A DNA stretch of 64,000 nucleotides from CANKJK01 sp964400405 (GTDB lineage Bacteria > Acidobacteriota > Vicinamibacteria > Vicinamibacterales > UBA2999), in contig CAYNUO010000006.1 of the NCBI GenBank assembly GCA_964400405.1, forward strand, positions 6,048 through 70,047. The letters run 5' to 3'. This document shows positions 57,274-64,000 of the stretch, piece after piece. The position numbers and the translations under genes are program-made. The first letter of the stretch is position 1. Each line of letters begins with the position of its first letter. The notes under the pieces were generated by a model. The model had not been told where the DNA came from. It saw nothing but the letters and a program-made list of their open reading frames with translations, and did not search any database.

Positions 57274-60246
57274 TTAGAACTCGAACCGGGCGCCGAGGCG
57301 CACGGCGATGGGCGCCTGGAACTGGGCCGGGTTGCCGCCGAGCAGCGTGTTGACCGGCTTGCCCAGATCCGGGTCCGGCGTGCCGGAGCCCAGCTGCGTG
57401 TTCTGGCTGTAGATGCGAACGCGCCGCTGGTTGAACAGGTTGAAGATGTCGGCCACGAGCGACAGCTTCCGGCTGGAGTTCATCCTGAGGGAGTACGAGG
57501 CCTGCAGGTCGACCTGGCTCTCGAACGGCGTCCGCTTCATGAAGCCGTCGATGGTCTTAATCCCGGATCCACGCGGCGCCTCGGGGATCTCCCCGTTGCT
57601 GGCGTAGTTCGGGTTCGCCGCCATCGGCGTCAGCGGCTTGCCGCTGCTCAGGTTCAGGTTGAGGCCCATGTTGAACGCGGGCGTCACCATGTAACTGCCG
57701 CTCACCTTCACCTGATGCGGTCGATCGAGCGGCAGGATGCCGTTCTTGTCGCCCAGGTTGACGATGTCGCCGCCGTATCCCAGCTGATTGACACCGATCG
57801 ACTTGTAGGTCGGGTCACCCGTCGGGAAGTCATAGAGGGAGGAGATGCCGGGGTCGGACTGCCCGTTGTCGTCGCGGTAGAAGCCTTCGAAGTTGCCGCG
57901 AAGGCGCGAGTACCGGTAGGAGGTCAGGGTGGTCCAGTTGCCGGCGCGACGGCGCAGGACGAGTTCGAGCGCGTTGTACCGGTGGACAGGGTTATCGAAC
58001 TTCACGGATGCGAAGCGCGGGTCAATCCTGACGACATCGGCATTGATTGGCGTGTCACTCGACGGGTTCGTCAGGATGTACTCGACGTTGCCGCACGGGA
58101 CCGAGGTCGGCCCGAGGTCGTACGCGGCCATCGGGCAGTTCGCCACGTCTTCAAGCACACGCGGCATGTTCCGGAAGATGTACCGGGCAGTGAAGGTCGT
58201 CCCAGACCCGATTTCGCGCTCCACGCCTGCCACGATCTCGTTCGTGTAGGTCAGCTTCGTTTTCGGGTCGATCGTGTCGGCGCCGACTCCCGCCAGCACA
58301 AAGTGGTTGGTCGTGACGGCGCCGGCCGGCGTGATGGTGGCCACGCCCTGCGGCACGGGCTGCGTCAGGTTCGCGTCGAAGTAGTCGCCGCGGCTGAAGC
58401 CGTCATCGGCCGACAGCGCGCGCGCCGCGAGGTCCATCGGGATCCTGGCGAAGAACACGCCGTAGCTCCCGTAGACCTTCGTCCTGCCGTCGCCGTTCAC
58501 GTCGTACGCCATGCCAAGGCGGGGCGCCCAGTTGTTCTTGAGCTGCCAGTCCTTGATGATCGTGCCGCTCAGCGTCTCCTGCTCGTAGCGGACACCCGCG
58601 TTGATCGTCGCCCGGCCGAGACGCCATTCATCCTGGCCGAACACGTTCACGTAGGTCTGCGGAATCGTGCGCGACGTGTTGAAGTTCGCCCGCGTGACGC
58701 GGTAGATCTTTCCGAAGTTGACGTCGGACAGGACCGTGATGGAGGCGCCCGTCGCCGTCTGACGGCCGTCCGGGGCCTTGAAGGTCGGACCAGTGCGCTG
58801 GTTGAGCTGCGAGTACGTCACGTCGTCGTACTGGAAGCCGTACTTGATCGCGTGGCCGCCAACCAGGTGGGTCGACTTCGCCGACCACTGCTTGCTGAGG
58901 CTGACGTTGCCAGCCTCGTAGGAACCGATACCGCCGGTGATGACGGTCGGTGTCACGGTCTGGTTCGTCACGCGCCAGGTGTTGTCCTTCGGGAGTTCGC
59001 TGATCGAGTTGCGCGAACGGGCAAACGACCCTTCAATCAGCCAGTTGTTGCGTTCCGCGCCGGAGTAGCGAATGGCCTGCTGGTGGCCGCCGTAGTCCAG
59101 CGTGCTGTACGACGAGTCCGTGGTCGCCAGAAGAGCTGACGTGCGCTGAGGACCCTCGGGGCCATGTGACGGGTCGCCGAAGAACGAGGCGTTGATGCTC
59201 CGGGCGTTGGTGACCTGCCAGGTGGCCTTGGCGGCATACGACATCGTCGTCCGGACGCGGTCGACGTTGCCACGGGAAGCAAGCGGGAATCCCGGGGGGG
59301 CCGCCAGCGTGCGGACCTGACGGGACGGGTCGATGGCGCCGAACCAGAAGAGCTTGTTCTGGACCAGGGCGCCGCCGGCTTCGGCGCCGCCGTCGCTGAC
59401 CATCGTCTGCTGAATGTTCACGGACCCGTTCGCAGCCTGGTACTGCTTCCAGGCCGCCTCGAGCTGCGGGGGCTGCGTATAGCCGAAGACCGACCCGCGG
59501 AGCTGGTTGCTGCCGCTCTTGGTGACGACGTTCACGACACCGCCCGTCGCCTGGCCGTACTCGGCCTCGTAGCCGCCGGTCTTGACCTGCACTTCCTGGA
59601 TGAAGTCGAAGGGCGTGGCATTGCCGAGCGAGCCATGCGTGATCGAGTACGAACCAAGGCCGCCGTACCCGGTGTTGGTCACGTTCGCGCCGTCGATGAC
59701 GTACTGATTCTCGAGGCCCGAAGCGCCGCCGATGGACGGGTTCGCCGTGCCAAGCGTGCCCGAGCTGCTGACGCCGGGCGTCAGGTAGAGGGTGGCGCTG
59801 AAGGTGCGGCCGACCGGGATCTGCCGCAGTTCCTGCGAGCTGACCACCGAGCCGATGGTGTTGCTACGCGTATCGACGACCGCCGCGGCACCGGTCACCT
59901 CGACCACTTCCGACAGGCTGCCGACGGACATCTGCAGGTCGACGGATGTCGTCTTGCCCAGGCTGACGGCCACGTCCTTCGTTTCGGCCGTCTTGAATCC
60001 CTGGAGCTCGGACTTGACGCTGTAGCTGGCCGGCACGAGGAAGGAGACGACAAACTCTCCCTGCCCGTCCGATACAGCGGACTTCGCACCCTGCGGACCT
60101 GTGACGGTGACGGTGGCCCCCGGTACGGCGAGGCCCTGAGAGTCGACGATCTTTCCGGCGATCTTGCCGGTTGTTTCCTGCGCTGATGCCGTGCCCGTCA
60201 CAACGACGACGAGCGCGAGCAGCAAAGCACTTATCCGTGCACGCAT
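57274..60246 (-). CDS. TonB-dependent receptor with carboxypeptidase-regulatory domain (Oar-like)
   Basis: A 990-residue outer-membrane receptor: signal peptide (1-23, ending TASAQ), regulatory beta-sandwich (about 26-105, GKIAGKIVDSQGLAVPGATV), plug (about 115-245, RQIPVGRTFSATLYLTPGV, EVQVKTGGYEAEYGQATGG) and barrel to the final VRLGARFEF. AAGGAG lies 5 nt before ATG 60246. Ligand unknown. It is similar in layout to the 999-aa receptor at 24724 but diverged. It has its own hairpin and a 271-bp upstream region shared with folE. Confidence 0.93.
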   Translation of the reverse strand: MRARISALLLALVVVVTGTASAQETTGKIAGKIVDSQGLAVPGATVTVTGPQGAKSAVSDGQGEFVVSFLVPASYSVKSELQGFKTAETKDVAVSLGKTTSVDLQMSVGSLSEVVEVTGAAAVVDTRSNTIGSVVSSQELRQIPVGRTFSATLYLTPGVSSSGTLGTANPSIGGASGLENQYVIDGANVTNTGYGGLGSYSITHGSLGNATPFDFIQEVQVKTGGYEAEYGQATGGVVNVVTKSGSNQLRGSVFGYTQPPQLEAAWKQYQAANGSVNIQQTMVSDGGAEAGGALVQNKLFWFGAIDPSRQVRTLAAPPGFPLASRGNVDRVRTTMSYAAKATWQVTNARSINASFFGDPSHGPEGPQRTSALLATTDSSYSTLDYGGHQQAIRYSGAERNNWLIEGSFARSRNSISELPKDNTWRVTNQTVTPTVITGGIGSYEAGNVSLSKQWSAKSTHLVGGHAIKYGFQYDDVTYSQLNQRTGPTFKAPDGRQTATGASITVLSDVNFGKIYRVTRANFNTSRTIPQTYVNVFGQDEWRLGRATINAGVRYEQETLSGTIIKDWQLKNNWAPRLGMAYDVNGDGRTKVYGSYGVFFARIPMDLAARALSADDGFSRGDYFDANLTQPVPQGVATITPAGAVTTNHFVLAGVGADTIDPKTKLTYTNEIVAGVEREIGSGTTFTARYIFRNMPRVLEDVANCPMAAYDLGPTSVPCGNVEYILTNPSSDTPINADVVRIDPRFASVKFDNPVHRYNALELVLRRRAGNWTTLTSYRYSRLRGNFEGFYRDDNGQSDPGISSLYDFPTGDPTYKSIGVNQLGYGGDIVNLGDKNGILPLDRPHQVKVSGSYMVTPAFNMGLNLNLSSGKPLTPMAANPNYASNGEIPEAPRGSGIKTIDGFMKRTPFESQVDLQASYSLRMNSSRKLSLVADIFNLFNQRRVRIYSQNTQLGSGTPDPDLGKPVNTLLGGNPAQFQAPIAVRLGARFEF

Positions 60247-60384
60247 AGTGGCTCCTTGAAGAAATGAACGGATGGTTATGCCCATCGATAGGAAAAGATG
60301 TACCACAAGTAAAGAGATCGTAAACCCATATTTTTCAGCGATATGCGGGCATGTACATATGGGATTGCGTCCATGGATCGGGAT

Positions 60385-60415
60385 ATTGGATTAGCTCCGG
60401 CCAATCAATTGGATT
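60385..60415. repeat. ATTGGATT direct repeats in the folE/receptor divergent region
   Basis: ATTGGATT occurs at 60385..60392 and 60408..60415, starts 23 bp apart (about two helical turns). A CCAAT inverted copy at 60401..60405 pairs with the second repeat. This stretch is visibly AT-richer than the surroundings. It is a candidate operator for one or both divergent genes. Confidence 0.3.
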
Positions 60416-60517
60416 CGCGAAGATCTTCGAAACAAAACTGCAGATTTCTGCCGGGCTTTTCGACGGTTTCGACGGGCCGGCTGGGGTGTTCCAGGCGGCG
60501 TTGTACAATCCCGCCAC

Positions 60518-61114
60518 GTGGAGCACCTCATCAGGCAATTACTGGTCGAACTTGGCGAAGACCCCGACCGGGAGGGCCTGCTCAGGACCCCTCACCGTGT
60601 CGAGAAGGCGCTCAGGTTCCTGACGAGCGGGTATCAGGCCGACATCAAGGCCGTTCTGAACGACGCGCTCTTCACCGTTGACTACAGCGAGATGGTCATC
60701 GTGAAGGACATCGATTTCTACAGCCTCTGTGAGCACCATCTCCTCCCGTTCTTCGGGAAGTGCCATGTGGCCTACATTCCGCGCACGCGGGTGATCGGTC
60801 TCAGCAAGATCCCGCGGCTGGTCGACGTCTTCGCGCGCCGGCTGCAGATTCAGGAACGGATGACGAACCAGATCGCCGAGACGGTGCGCGAGGCGATCGA
60901 CCCGCTGGGGGTGGCCGTCGTCGTTGAGGGGACCCACCTCTGCATGTCGATGCGCGGTGTCGAGAAGCAGAACTGCTTTGCGGTCACGAGCGCCATGCTG
61001 GGCGCCTTCCGGGACCAGCCCACGACGCGGATGGAGTTCCTCGAGTTGATCAAGCGGCGCGACATGGCGGCCGCGGACGTGTCGATGCAGGGCCTCGCGT
61101 GCGTGCATGACTAG
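60518..61114 (+). CDS. folE: GTP cyclohydrolase I
   Basis: A 198-residue type I enzyme, first step of folate synthesis: DPDREGLLRTPHRVEKAL, the zinc ligand region SLCEHHLLPFFGKCHVAYIP, VEGTHLCMSMRGVEKQNC (third ligand Cys) and the terminal LELIKRR. It converts GTP to dihydroneopterin triphosphate in the cytosol. The GTG start is supported by the standard N-terminus immediately after; TACAAT at 60504..60509 is a possible -10. It is the same pathway as folB and the FolM-like SDR 28 kb away. Confidence 0.96.
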   Translation: MEHLIRQLLVELGEDPDREGLLRTPHRVEKALRFLTSGYQADIKAVLNDALFTVDYSEMVIVKDIDFYSLCEHHLLPFFGKCHVAYIPRTRVIGLSKIPRLVDVFARRLQIQERMTNQIAETVREAIDPLGVAVVVEGTHLCMSMRGVEKQNCFAVTSAMLGAFRDQPTTRMEFLELIKRRDMAAADVSMQGLACVHD

Positions 61115-61808
61115 ATTGGCGCGCGCGCTGGCCGCGCTGCTGTGCGTCTGCACCGTGCTCCCGGCGGCGGCCCAGCGACGAACCGTGCGGCGGGCCCCGG
61201 TCAAGCCTCCTGCCCCGACGACCGAGCCGGCCGTCTTCCAATGTCCGTCTCCTCTCGGCGCTGGTGCCACCTCGAGGCGCGAGTTCTGCGACGTCGTGAC
61301 GGGCCGCGATCCCGCGGACGGTATCGTCATCGAGCTGCCGCCGCATACCGGCGACGTGACGCTGACCTTCAGCCTCCACAACCGGCACACCTACTCGGAA
61401 GAGCTCGTCAAGAGCGGCAAGGCCTATCGGAAATACACGTCAACGGTGGGCGTGCTGACCGCGGACAACACGCTGCTCGCGCGGGCTGTCGTGCAGAACG
61501 AGTTCCGCTCGGCGCCCGACATGGTCGAGCGCATCACCGGTGGGGCAGGCCCAGGCGGTCTCAAGGCGGTGGCGCCCACAGGAGTCGAGCCCGTCTCGGT
61601 CGTGATCCCGGCAGAGGAAGAGAAGGTCAGCATCCTCGGCGAGAAGCTCCTCGTGATCCGGCCGGACGGCACGGACAACTTCAGCGCGCCGGGGCGGCCG
61701 ATCGCGCTGGTCAGCGACGTCCAGCTCACCTACGTTCCGAAAAAGGTGCCGGCGAAGCCCGCGCCGAAGGCGCCTGCCCGCATCGCAAAGCCGAAGCCCA
61801 GGCGGTAA
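61107..61808 (+). CDS. Secreted protein of unknown function with basic Lys/Pro tail
   Basis: A 233-residue protein: signal peptide about 1-23 (RLARALAALLCVCTVLPAAAQ), a short Arg/Pro linker, then a beta-rich domain (about 60-205, GIVIELPPHTGDVTLTFSLHNRHTY) and a cationic Lys/Pro/Ala tail (KKVPAKPAPKAPARIAKPKP). The tail recalls proteins that bind peptidoglycan or nucleic acid. I do not recognise the family. It starts inside the folE stop region (8-bp overlap) and ends 6 bp before panE, so it is in that operon. Confidence 0.75.
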   Translation: MTRLARALAALLCVCTVLPAAAQRRTVRRAPVKPPAPTTEPAVFQCPSPLGAGATSRREFCDVVTGRDPADGIVIELPPHTGDVTLTFSLHNRHTYSEELVKSGKAYRKYTSTVGVLTADNTLLARAVVQNEFRSAPDMVERITGGAGPGGLKAVAPTGVEPVSVVIPAEEEKVSILGEKLLVIRPDGTDNFSAPGRPIALVSDVQLTYVPKKVPAKPAPKAPARIAKPKPRR

Positions 61809-61814
61809 CCCGCC

Positions 61815-62753
61815 ATGCGGATCGTCGTCTACGGTGCCGGGGCGGTCGGCTGTTTCTGGGGAGGGCTGCTCGCGCGCGCTGGACACGACGTCCGCTTCAT
61901 CGCCCGTGGCGCGCAGCTTGATGCGCTTCGTGTCGCCGGCCTTCGCATCGCCTCGGAGGCGCTGGGCGACCTTGCCATCACGCCGATCTCCGCCGTCGCC
62001 ACGGCGGCCGGAGGCCCGCCCGCCGATCTGGTCCTCCTCTCCGTCAAGACCCATCAGACGCCCCCGGTGCTCGATGACCTGGCGACGGTGGTGGGCGACG
62101 ACACCGCCATCATCCCGATGCAGAACGGGATCGACGCCGACGACCTGCTGCGCGCCCGGTGGGGAGACACACGCGTGCTCAGTGCCGCCGTCTACGTGGG
62201 GGCCACCCTCACGTCTCCCGGCGTCGTCCGTCACGCCGCGCGAGGTCTGCTGATGCTCGGCAATCCCTACGGCGTGCCGGCGTCACGATTCCAGGCGGCG
62301 CTTGACGCGCTGGCCGCGCCGGGGTTGGAGGTGCGGGCCGTCGAGGACATTCACCGCGAGCGCTGGTACAAGCTCATGTGGAACGCGAGCTTCAACGCCG
62401 TGTCGGCCCTGACCTTCCAGTCGACGCAGCCGCTGCTCGCGGATCCCCGTGCGCGAGAGGTCATCGCCGCGTCGATGCGGGAGACCGCCGCGGTGGCGCG
62501 CGCCTCGGGCGTGGCGCTCGTGGACGCCGACGTGGATCGTTCCCTGGCCGAGACGGACAAGCTCCCGCCGATCCGCACGTCGATGCTCGAGGATCGGGAG
62601 CGTGGACGGCTCATGGAGGTCGACGCGCTGGTGGGAACCGTGGTCTGGCGCGGAGCCGCCTGCGGCGTGCCGACGCCGGTGCTGGCGACGCTCTACGGGC
62701 TGCTGACGGGCATGCGGCCGGGCCCTCCGCCCGGAGCGCCGCTCAGTTCCTGA
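61815..62753 (+). CDS. panE: 2-dehydropantoate 2-reductase (ketopantoate reductase)
   Basis: A 312-residue enzyme: NADPH-binding VVYGAGAVGCFWGGLLAR, the middle LSVKTHQTPPVL and IPMQNGIDADDLL, catalytic lysine region ERWYKLMWNASFNAVSALT and C-terminal TSMLEDRERGRLMEVDALVG. It makes pantoate for coenzyme A. Position and length fit the PanE/ApbA family; ApbA-like paralogues of other function exist. It overlaps the convergent cytochrome gene by 11 bp. Confidence 0.93.
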   Translation: MRIVVYGAGAVGCFWGGLLARAGHDVRFIARGAQLDALRVAGLRIASEALGDLAITPISAVATAAGGPPADLVLLSVKTHQTPPVLDDLATVVGDDTAIIPMQNGIDADDLLRARWGDTRVLSAAVYVGATLTSPGVVRHAARGLLMLGNPYGVPASRFQAALDALAAPGLEVRAVEDIHRERWYKLMWNASFNAVSALTFQSTQPLLADPRAREVIAASMRETAAVARASGVALVDADVDRSLAETDKLPPIRTSMLEDRERGRLMEVDALVGTVVWRGAACGVPTPVLATLYGLLTGMRPGPPPGAPLSS

Positions 62754-63171
62754 TCAGGAAGCCGTCCGGACCCTTTTCACGGCGGAGGTCGTGGCAGACC
62801 GCGCAGCGGGAGGTCAGATCCCGCACGGAGGCCTTCACGCCCTCCGCGCTCTGAAGGTTCGCGGCGACACCCATGTCGCTGGCGAGCTTGATCATTTCCT
62901 CGGCGAGCGCGATGTCCTTGAAGTACGCGCCACTCTGATTCCGGTCGAGCCAGTAGCGCTCGACGACGGCGAACGCGTCACGGACGATCGGGACGTATCG
63001 CTTCGCCGTCGTGAAGTCGAACTCCGCCTCGGGCTTCGTCATCTCCTGCGCGAAGGCGGCGGCATCCTTCATCGCCTTGACGAAGTCGTCCGGCGGGGCG
63101 TCGGCCGCGTGGAGCGTCAGGCCGAGCATTGCGACGAGGGCCGCAGCGGAGAGCAGGGAGGCGCGTCGCAT
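62743..63171 (-). CDS. Cytochrome c'-like exported heme protein
   Basis: A 142-residue protein: signal peptide (about 1-23), a mature helical bundle and one C-terminal heme site C123-A-V-C126-H127, the placement typical of cytochrome c' and cytochrome c556. These periplasmic proteins bind NO/CO or carry electrons. No axial Met is obvious near the N-terminus of the mature form except M34 and M44. It lies 9 bp upstream in position from the end of the permease gene, with which it may share a transcript. Confidence 0.85.
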   Translation of the reverse strand: MRRASLLSAAALVAMLGLTLHAADAPPDDFVKAMKDAAAFAQEMTKPEAEFDFTTAKRYVPIVRDAFAVVERYWLDRNQSGAYFKDIALAEEMIKLASDMGVAANLQSAEGVKASVRDLTSRCAVCHDLRREKGPDGFLIRN

Positions 63172-63180
63172 GGGATCTCC

Positions 63181-63858
63181 TTACGCGGTGGTCGTGCCGA
63201 AGCCGCTGACGAGCCAGTAGCCGCCGACGCTGATGGCGATCAGCGCGCTGGCGAGAACGAGCACGCGGTGCGCGGCCGCGCCCGTCGTAGCGGAACGCTG
63301 CGCCACGGCGCCGATGGCCGCCGCGCACGCCGTCATCGCGGCGACACTGGTGACGCCGAAGACGCCGACGTAGGTGAGCGCATCGACCCGTGTCGGCAGC
63401 GCCAGAGCGGGCAGGACACCGAGAAAGTGGGAGGTGCCAGCCACACCGTGCAGGATGCCCATCAGAAAGGCGGCATGGGCGTGTCCGGCCCGCCGGAGCA
63501 CGGCCGGGCCGCGGCCGACGTGCACGTGCGCATGTGTCGTTCCGCCGTGGCTGTGCGTGGAGGTGCCGATGGCGAGCCCCCGGCGGAGCGCCCAGAGCCC
63601 CACGGCGATCAGCGCGCCGCCGACGATGCGCTCACCCCACAGCGAGATCGCCTCGACGGGCGGGAGCACGTCGCGCAGAAGTACACCGAGCGTCGCCACG
63701 ACGACCACGCCTGAGGCGTGCCCGACGCCCCAGGTCCAGCCCGCCAGCCAGCTCCGCCCGCGATCCTCGATGGCCAGCGGTGCGACGGCCGCGATGTGAT
63801 CGGGTCCGGAGAGAACGTGGACGGTCCCGGCGATGGCAGCCGAGAGGATGGTCAGCAC
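63181..63858 (-). CDS. UreH/NiCoT-like metal permease
   Basis: A 225-residue inner-membrane protein with about six helices. The first helix ends in HVLSGPDHIAAVAPLA, resembling the H-x4-DH metal motif of nickel/cobalt permeases (here H-x5-DH), and GWTWGVGHASG follows. A His-rich loop (STHSHGGTTHAHVHV) may collect metal. UreH-type Ni(II) uptake or a related HupE-like permease is likely. GTG 63858 begins just before the first helix. The 28 bp to the upstream terminator leave little room for a promoter. Confidence 0.75.
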   Translation of the reverse strand: MLTILSAAIAGTVHVLSGPDHIAAVAPLAIEDRGRSWLAGWTWGVGHASGVVVVATLGVLLRDVLPPVEAISLWGERIVGGALIAVGLWALRRGLAIGTSTHSHGGTTHAHVHVGRGPAVLRRAGHAHAAFLMGILHGVAGTSHFLGVLPALALPTRVDALTYVGVFGVTSVAAMTACAAAIGAVAQRSATTGAAAHRVLVLASALIAISVGGYWLVSGFGTTTA

Positions 63859-63876
63859 GCGCCGATTGTACCCGCG

Positions 63877-63915
63877 AAAAAACAAAGAGCCGGTGAGTCT
63901 GAGACCCACCGGCTC
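63877..63915 (-). terminator. Canonical Rho-independent terminator
   Basis: A 9-bp stem GAGCCGGTG/CACCGGCTC, with an inner 3-bp GTC/GAC stem and a short loop, is followed on the minus strand by TTTGTTTTTT. It terminates the gene entering from the right edge. This is the only classical terminator with a T run that I found in the window. Confidence 0.92.
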
Positions 63916-63941
63916 CGGTAATTGTCGAACCGCTGGAACGG

Positions 63942-64000
63942 CTAGACCGTCTTGTTGTGCGTGACGGGCTGAACCGGGCTGGCCTTCGGCTTCGGACGGC
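63942..64000 (-). CDS. 3' end of a gene running in from the right edge
   Basis: Only the last 18 or so codons are visible, ending RPKPKASPVQPVTHNKTV and a TAG at 63942..63944. A canonical terminator begins 26 bp after the stop, which supports a real gene end. The Lys/Pro-rich tail gives no family call. Confidence 0.6.
   Translation of the reverse strand, partial: RPKPKASPVQPVTHNKTV

Noticed and set aside
60335..60538. A 67-codon open frame on the minus strand in the folE upstream region
   Set aside because: It overlaps the folE start, has no ribosome site or motif, and lies in an AT-rich regulatory stretch.
1..64000. CRISPR array, tRNA, rRNA, transposase, integrase, toxin-antitoxin or restriction genes
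   Set aside because: I looked through the intergenic stretches and all plausible coding frames and saw no spaced repeat array, cloverleaf-like sequence, DDE or tyrosine recombinase, or defence-type domain.

Overview
The window is about 64 kb of very GC-rich bacterial DNA with two 100-N scaffold gaps (8542..8641 and 11455..11554). Several traits point to a Gram-negative of the Acidobacteriota type, most likely the Vicinamibacteria. These are Oar-like TonB-dependent receptors with N-terminal carboxypeptidase-regulatory domains, TonB proteins with Pro-rich linkers, ThuA and PQQ enzymes, frequent GTG/TTG starts and 1-14 bp gene overlaps. The taxonomic call is inference from gene style; no rRNA or other phylogenetic marker was analysed. 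The scaffold looks like a metagenome assembly, because the second gap is flanked by an exact 55-base duplication.

Layout. 1..12068 is an exopolysaccharide locus built as two convergent halves. The forward half has glycosyltransferases, a Wzy-type polymerase, a NodU-type carbamoyltransferase, a polyprenyl-phosphate sugar transferase and a geranylgeranyl-reductase-like flavoprotein. The reverse half has a membrane-anchored beta-sandwich protein, a Wzc-type tyrosine autokinase and an O-antigen-ligase-like protein. 12371..16117 (reverse) holds ppiD, an FKBP and an RlmD-type methyltransferase. 16487..24473 (forward) is the rod-shape and wall cluster mreB-mreC-mreD-mrdA-rodA-rng-murI. 24724..31297 holds a 999-aa TonB-dependent receptor, a ThuA protein, a PQQ dehydrogenase and an opposing tonB.

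31443..36418 holds a methyltransferase coupled to folB and a FolM-like reductase, a phospholipase-D-like protein, a CYTH protein, an SDR and a VOC protein. 46465 down to 36431 is a tightly packed eight-gene reverse array: HEAT-repeat protein, HD-GYP protein, subtilase, beta-barrel protein, small MGMT, TonB-dependent receptor, a helical exported protein and a cytochrome c/monooxygenase-like protein. 46506..50439 is a nucleoside-salvage operon: pyrimidine phosphorylase, CNT transporter, purine phosphorylase and cytidine deaminase. 50454..53212 (reverse) pairs an M48 protease with a TonB carrying six GF repeats. 53227..56266 holds mtnA, tsaD, yjbQ and a Nudix gene. 56241..60246 (reverse) holds a PilZ protein, a receiver lacking its phosphoacceptor and a 990-aa TonB-dependent receptor. 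60518..64000 holds folE, a secreted basic protein, panE, a cytochrome c'-like protein, a UreH-like metal permease, a canonical terminator and the tail of one more gene.

Most of the window is housekeeping and cell-envelope biology. I did not find a defence island, phage, CRISPR array, insertion sequence, tRNA or rRNA. The least explained items are the N-terminal module shared by the adjacent HD-GYP and HEAT proteins, the flavoprotein and beta-sandwich partners in the polysaccharide locus, the repeat-bearing TonB with its M48 partner, and a few clean palindromes at gene ends and starts.
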